Under the pieces are notes generated by a model. That model saw nothing but the letters and a program-made list of their open reading frames with translations, searched no databases and was not told where the DNA came from. A program made the position numbers and the translations under genes. A stretch of DNA of 64,000 bases from Armatimonadota bacterium (lineage in GTDB: Bacteria; Armatimonadota; Fimbriimonadia; Fimbriimonadales; Fimbriimonadaceae): NCBI GenBank assembly GCA_018268355.1, contig JAFDWR010000001.1, forward strand, positions 415,797 to 479,796, in the 5' to 3' direction. This document shows, in pieces, positions 60,875-64,000 of this stretch (positions are counted from its first letter, which is position 1; each line of letters starts with the position of its first letter).

Positions 60875-61252
60875 ATGACTAGACTCTCCGTCTCTCTTGC
60901 TTGCCTTTCGCTTGTAGCGGTCGGCCTTGCCGCACCGTCGATCAAGATCAACTCGAAGCACCCCGAGTTCAAAGCCATCCGCGCGGTGGCGACCAAGTCG
61001 TGTGCTTCGGGCGTCTCCGGCGGCTACACCTTGGGGATGGAAGTCACTCGGCTGGGTGGCAGCTGGTCCTTCGTGAGTTGCAGCATCAAGCTCGACAAGG
61101 GTCGCGAAGGCGACGGCGGCTATGCCGGGCTCTTCCACAAGGTGAAAGGGAAGTGGACGGTGGTGCGTTGGGATGTCGGCTCGGTCCCGCCCGACCTGAA
61201 CGAATGGCGCGCGGTGAAAGGCGTCCCCAAAGACCTGATTCCGAAGAACTAA
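60875..61252 (+). CDS. small secreted hypothetical protein
   Basis: 125 residues starting at ATG 60875 (a GTG two codons earlier is possible). Signal peptide about 1-20 (SLACLSLVAVGLAA). Two Cys residues (in TKSCASG and FVSCSIK) could form a disulfide. The rest is a small beta-rich domain ending in a basic patch. No family is recognised. It follows tkt by 5 bases and may be co-transcribed with it. Confidence 0.68.
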   Translation: MTRLSVSLACLSLVAVGLAAPSIKINSKHPEFKAIRAVATKSCASGVSGGYTLGMEVTRLGGSWSFVSCSIKLDKGREGDGGYAGLFHKVKGKWTVVRWDVGSVPPDLNEWRAVKGVPKDLIPKN

Positions 61253-61282
61253 GCCCCCTCTCTTTTCGTTCAGAATAGAAGA

Positions 61283-62599
61283 GTGAGCTTCGAACCCGTC
61301 TACCCTCGACGAAAGACGACGGCCTGCCGCGTTGGGCCCATGACGATGGGTGCTGGGCACCCGGTTGTGGTGCAGTCTATGATCACGGCGGAAACGAGGG
61401 ACATTGAAGCCTGCGTCGAGCAGATCATCGAGCTCCACAAGGTCGGATGCGAGATCGTGCGCGTCACCACGCCCTCGCTTGGCGAGGCCCAGGCGCTGGA
61501 GGAGATTCGCGCGAAGGTGAACGAGCGACATGGCTACGTTCCCCTCACCGCCGACGTCCACCACCAAGGCACCGCGATTGCGGTCGAATCGGCCAAGCAC
61601 GTCGACGAAGTGCGGCTCAATCCGGGACTCTTCGTATTTCGAAGGTTCAGCGGAGAGGCGCTTCCGAGCGCGGTCCACACCGCTAAGGAGACGGGCGAAT
61701 CGATTTCTGATGTCTTCGACGAGCCGAGCGTGGAAGCGCTGCGGTCCGAAATGGCCTATACCGAAGCCGAGCATGAGGCCGAGCGCGCGGCGATTGAGGA
61801 AAGCCTCGTCCCCGTCATCGAAGCCTGCAAGAAGCACGACCGGGCGATGCGCGTCGGCGTGAACCACGGATCGCTCAGCGAGCGGATGCTCATCACCTAT
61901 GGCGACACTCCCGCCGGGATGGTGGAAAGTGCCCTCGAATACCTGCGGCTTTGCGAGAAGCACGACTACCGCAACCTCAACATCTCACTCAAAGCAAGCC
62001 GCGTCCCCGTGATGGTCGCCGCGAACCGGTTGATGGTCACCCGCATGGATGAAGAGGGGATGGCCTATCCGCTCCACCTCGGCGTCACCGAGGCAGGCGA
62101 CGGCGAGTACGCACGTATCAAGAGCACGGCGGGAATCGCCACGCTCCTCATGGAGGGCATCGGCGACACGATTCGGGTTTCGCTCAGCGAAGACCCCGTC
62201 CACGAGATTCCCGTCTGCTACGACATCCTCCAGGCGCTCGGCTTGCGGAAGACGAAGGTCGAGTACATCGCCTGCCCGAGCTGCGGACGCACCAAGTTCA
62301 ACCTCCCGATCGTGCTCAACCAAGTTCGGGACGCGACAAGGCATCTCGTCGGCCTCGACATCGCGGTCATGGGTTGCATCGTCAACGGCCCGGGCGAGAT
62401 GGGCGATGCTGATTACGGCTACGTCGGCGCAGCGGGAGGGAAGATCACCCTCTATCGAAGGCGCGAAATCGTCAAGCACGGAATCCCCCAAGAGCGAGGC
62501 GTGGAAGAGCTTGTTGCCCTGCTGAAGGCCGACGGCGTGTGGTCTGATCCGCCCGAAGGGGCGCCCCAACGGTCGATGACGGACCTTCGAGTCCTATAA
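61283..62599 (+). CDS. ispG: 4-hydroxy-3-methylbut-2-enyl diphosphate synthase
   Basis: 438 residues; converts MEcPP to HMBPP in the non-mevalonate isoprenoid pathway using a [4Fe-4S] cluster. The TIM-barrel start is [19 protein letters not shown], with [21 protein letters not shown] and [11 protein letters not shown]. The cluster ligands are CPSC (about 330-333) and Cys in [20 protein letters not shown] (about 365). The length fits the class with a short insertion. GTG start; AATAGA just upstream is a weak -10. Confidence 0.96.
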   Translation: MSFEPVYPRRKTTACRVGPMTMGAGHPVVVQSMITAETRDIEACVEQIIELHKVGCEIVRVTTPSLGEAQALEEIRAKVNERHGYVPLTADVHHQGTAIAVESAKHVDEVRLNPGLFVFRRFSGEALPSAVHTAKETGESISDVFDEPSVEALRSEMAYTEAEHEAERAAIEESLVPVIEACKKHDRAMRVGVNHGSLSERMLITYGDTPAGMVESALEYLRLCEKHDYRNLNISLKASRVPVMVAANRLMVTRMDEEGMAYPLHLGVTEAGDGEYARIKSTAGIATLLMEGIGDTIRVSLSEDPVHEIPVCYDILQALGLRKTKVEYIACPSCGRTKFNLPIVLNQVRDATRHLVGLDIAVMGCIVNGPGEMGDADYGYVGAAGGKITLYRRREIVKHGIPQERGVEELVALLKADGVWSDPPEGAPQRSMTDLRVL

Positions 62600-62746
62600 T
62601 CTGGCAATATTGCCTGTCGATTTTGGAAAGAACCGTTTCAGGTTGAAGTTTTCTTGACGCATACTGAGAACAGGACCGTTGCGTTCTACTGATGCGGGTT
62701 CAGCCTGCGAGATTCAATCTCACATTGGAGAGGAGTTATTAATTAC
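62600..62746 (+). promoter_or_regulatory. upstream region of the PEP-CTERM gene
   Basis: 147 bases without a gene. TTGACG at 62654-62659 is a good -35 but no matching -10 is clear at 16-18 bases. GGAGAGGAG lies about 12 bases before the ATG at 62747, one of the strongest ribosome sites in the window. Confidence 0.4.
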
Positions 62747-63919
62747 ATGAAGATGAAAGCAACGATGCTGTTTGGTGCGCTCGCCATTGTCGGCGCAGCC
62801 CACGCACAGCTGACCGTTTCGGCTCTTTCGACGTTTAACGGCGGAACCGGTTGGGTCCAACCTCTTGGCACCACCGCCGCCCCGCTCAGCACGGCCAGCA
62901 CCGGTCGTGGAATGGCCTACAACGCCGCCACCGGCAACCTCTACGTGGTTGACCGAACGGTCGTTCAGGGTGGAACCCCGAACAACGTTTGGATTCTCAA
63001 CGGTTCGACGGGCGCAGTCCAGACTGGCATCAACAACGGCGTTTTCGCTCTCCCGAGCTCCGGCGTCACCACTCCCGTTACCGGCGGTACGTTCCTGATC
63101 AACAAGATCGGCGTTTCCGACGATGGCAAGATCTACGTGACCAACCTCAACACGGCGGTCGGCGCTGCCAACCCCGGCAAGATCTACAAGTGGAACAGCG
63201 AAGCCAGCGCGATTGCTTCGACCGGTCCTGACGCTCTGATTTCGCTCAGCACCCCGAACGCGATGCGACTCGGCGACACGATCGACGTCATCGGTTCGGG
63301 CAACAACACCCGCATCGTCACTGGCTTCAACCTCGCGGCAGGTCCTGCTGGCTACAAGGTCATCGAAGACAACGGTTCGTTCACGCAAACCGACGTCACG
63401 ATCACGGGTATCGGTAACACCGAAGGTCGACTTGGCGTTGGCTTCCTCGATGCCAACTCGGTCATCATCAAGGCTCCGAGCAACAACATGCGACTGACGA
63501 CGTTCACGCCTGGCAACACGGCAGGAACCCTCGTCGCCAGCCCGGCCGTGACCAGCGCTGGTGAGTCCGCTTCGGACTTCGCCGTGGTCAACGGTGTTCC
63601 GATCCTCGCCATGATGGACATGAACAACAGCGTTGTTCGCTTCTATGACATGACGAATGCTTCGGCTCCCGCCCTTATGACGGTCAACGGGTTGCCGCAG
63701 GGCTTCACCACGACCTCCGGCACGCTCACCGGCAACGGTAACGCAACCGGCGAAGTCAAGTGGGGCGCGATCTCGGGTTCGACCGCAACGCTCTACGCGA
63801 TGTCGTCCAACCAGGGTCTCCAGGCCTTCACGATCAACGTCGTTCCTGAGCCCACCTCGATGATCGCTCTCGGCCTCGGCGCCGTGGCCCTCATCCGACG
63901 ACGACGCTCGGCCAAGTAA
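62747..63919 (+). CDS. secreted PEP-CTERM protein, propeller-like
   Basis: 390 residues. Signal peptide about 1-20 (LFGALAIVGAAHAQ). The mature part has repeated strand units of the form GNLYVVDRT, GKIYVTNLNT and ASDFAVVNGVPILAM, suggesting a beta-propeller. The C-terminus VVPEPTSMIALGLGAVALIRRRRSAK is a PEP-CTERM signal (PEP, helix, Arg cluster). A strong ribosome site suggests high expression. A terminator follows. Confidence 0.85.
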   Translation: MKMKATMLFGALAIVGAAHAQLTVSALSTFNGGTGWVQPLGTTAAPLSTASTGRGMAYNAATGNLYVVDRTVVQGGTPNNVWILNGSTGAVQTGINNGVFALPSSGVTTPVTGGTFLINKIGVSDDGKIYVTNLNTAVGAANPGKIYKWNSEASAIASTGPDALISLSTPNAMRLGDTIDVIGSGNNTRIVTGFNLAAGPAGYKVIEDNGSFTQTDVTITGIGNTEGRLGVGFLDANSVIIKAPSNNMRLTTFTPGNTAGTLVASPAVTSAGESASDFAVVNGVPILAMMDMNNSVVRFYDMTNASAPALMTVNGLPQGFTTTSGTLTGNGNATGEVKWGAISGSTATLYAMSSNQGLQAFTINVVPEPTSMIALGLGAVALIRRRRSAK

Positions 63920-63938
63920 GGCTAGGCGCGTCAACCTT

Positions 63939-63976
63939 GAGGCCCATCTCCTCCACGCGAGGCGATGGGCCTCTTT
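63939..63976 (+). terminator. intrinsic terminator
   Basis: A 10-bp perfect stem (63939-63948 with 63964-63973) followed by TTTC, 20 bases after the PEP-CTERM gene. Confidence 0.8.
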
Positions 63977-64000
63977 CGTGGTAAACCTTTGCAACCATGT

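Noticed and set aside
62720-63994. 424-codon frame antisense to the PEP-CTERM protein
   Set aside because: Runs across the terminator and start region of the sense gene and is Arg/Asp/Val-rich without a domain.
1-64000. tRNA, rRNA, CRISPR arrays, insertion sequences, prophage
   Set aside because: Reading both strands I found no T-loop/acceptor pairs, rRNA cores, spaced direct repeats, transposase or integrase motifs. A tRNAscan-SE or Infernal run would confirm this.

Overview
The window looks like chromosomal DNA (roughly 60% G+C) from a free-living diderm bacterium, most probably Armatimonadota (Fimbriimonas-like). This placement is inferred from gene content, not proven. The supporting evidence is two secreted proteins with PEP-CTERM tails, two prepilin-like proteins of the kind common in Armatimonadota and Planctomycetota, an outer-membrane porin ending in Phe, futalosine-pathway menaquinone synthesis (mqnC), an HspR-type repressor, and a two-subunit glycyl-tRNA synthetase alpha chain. 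Coding density is very high and many neighbours overlap by 4 to 35 bases. I see no rRNA, tRNA, CRISPR array, phage or insertion sequence.

Layout. 1-13.6 kb: pyrophosphatase, a zinc-ribbon Ser/Thr kinase, a YncE/phosphatase fusion, a GNAT and a CapA protein, a tandem family of secreted paralogues, two TatA-like genes, an HD-GYP protein, glyQ and an orphan ABC-2 permease. 13.7-18.9 kb: a prepilin-like protein, an SDR, a 450-base non-coding region holding a cyclic-di-AMP riboswitch, the hisB-hisH-hisA cluster, and a YceI/thioredoxin-like pair. 18.9-25.3 kb: glycosyltransferase, subtilase, sugar-phosphate isomerase-like protein, DUF1287, PEP-CTERM metalloprotease, Gfo/Idh dehydrogenase. 25.5-41 kb: a housekeeping and proteostasis stretch (clpP-clpX, mqnC, nadD-rsfS, obg, DUF1385, half-length carB, aat, esterase, ygfZ, DUF2993, GT2, dgt, clpC). 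41-49.9 kb: porin, sarcosine-oxidase-like enzyme, leuD, DUF192 lipoprotein, two tandem secreted paralogues with prepilin-like tails, HAD phosphatase, glycine-rich RRM protein, hspR-dnaJ. 50-64 kb: HDOD protein, EF-G-like GTPase, prepilin-like protein, SLBB export protein, VanX-like dipeptidase, GH42-like secreted protein, transketolase, ispG, PEP-CTERM protein.

How it works together. Regulated proteolysis (ClpP, ClpX, ClpC, the N-degron enzyme Aat, HspR/DnaJ) and cell-envelope or secreted functions dominate. Many first genes of transcription units lack a Shine-Dalgarno sequence and instead have a TANNNT -10 element 6-9 bases before the start codon, which points to widespread leaderless transcription. 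The most notable non-coding item is the cyclic-di-AMP riboswitch at about 15388-15508. It has no obvious target gene: a structured tail, a terminator and an apparent separate promoter lie between it and hisB.
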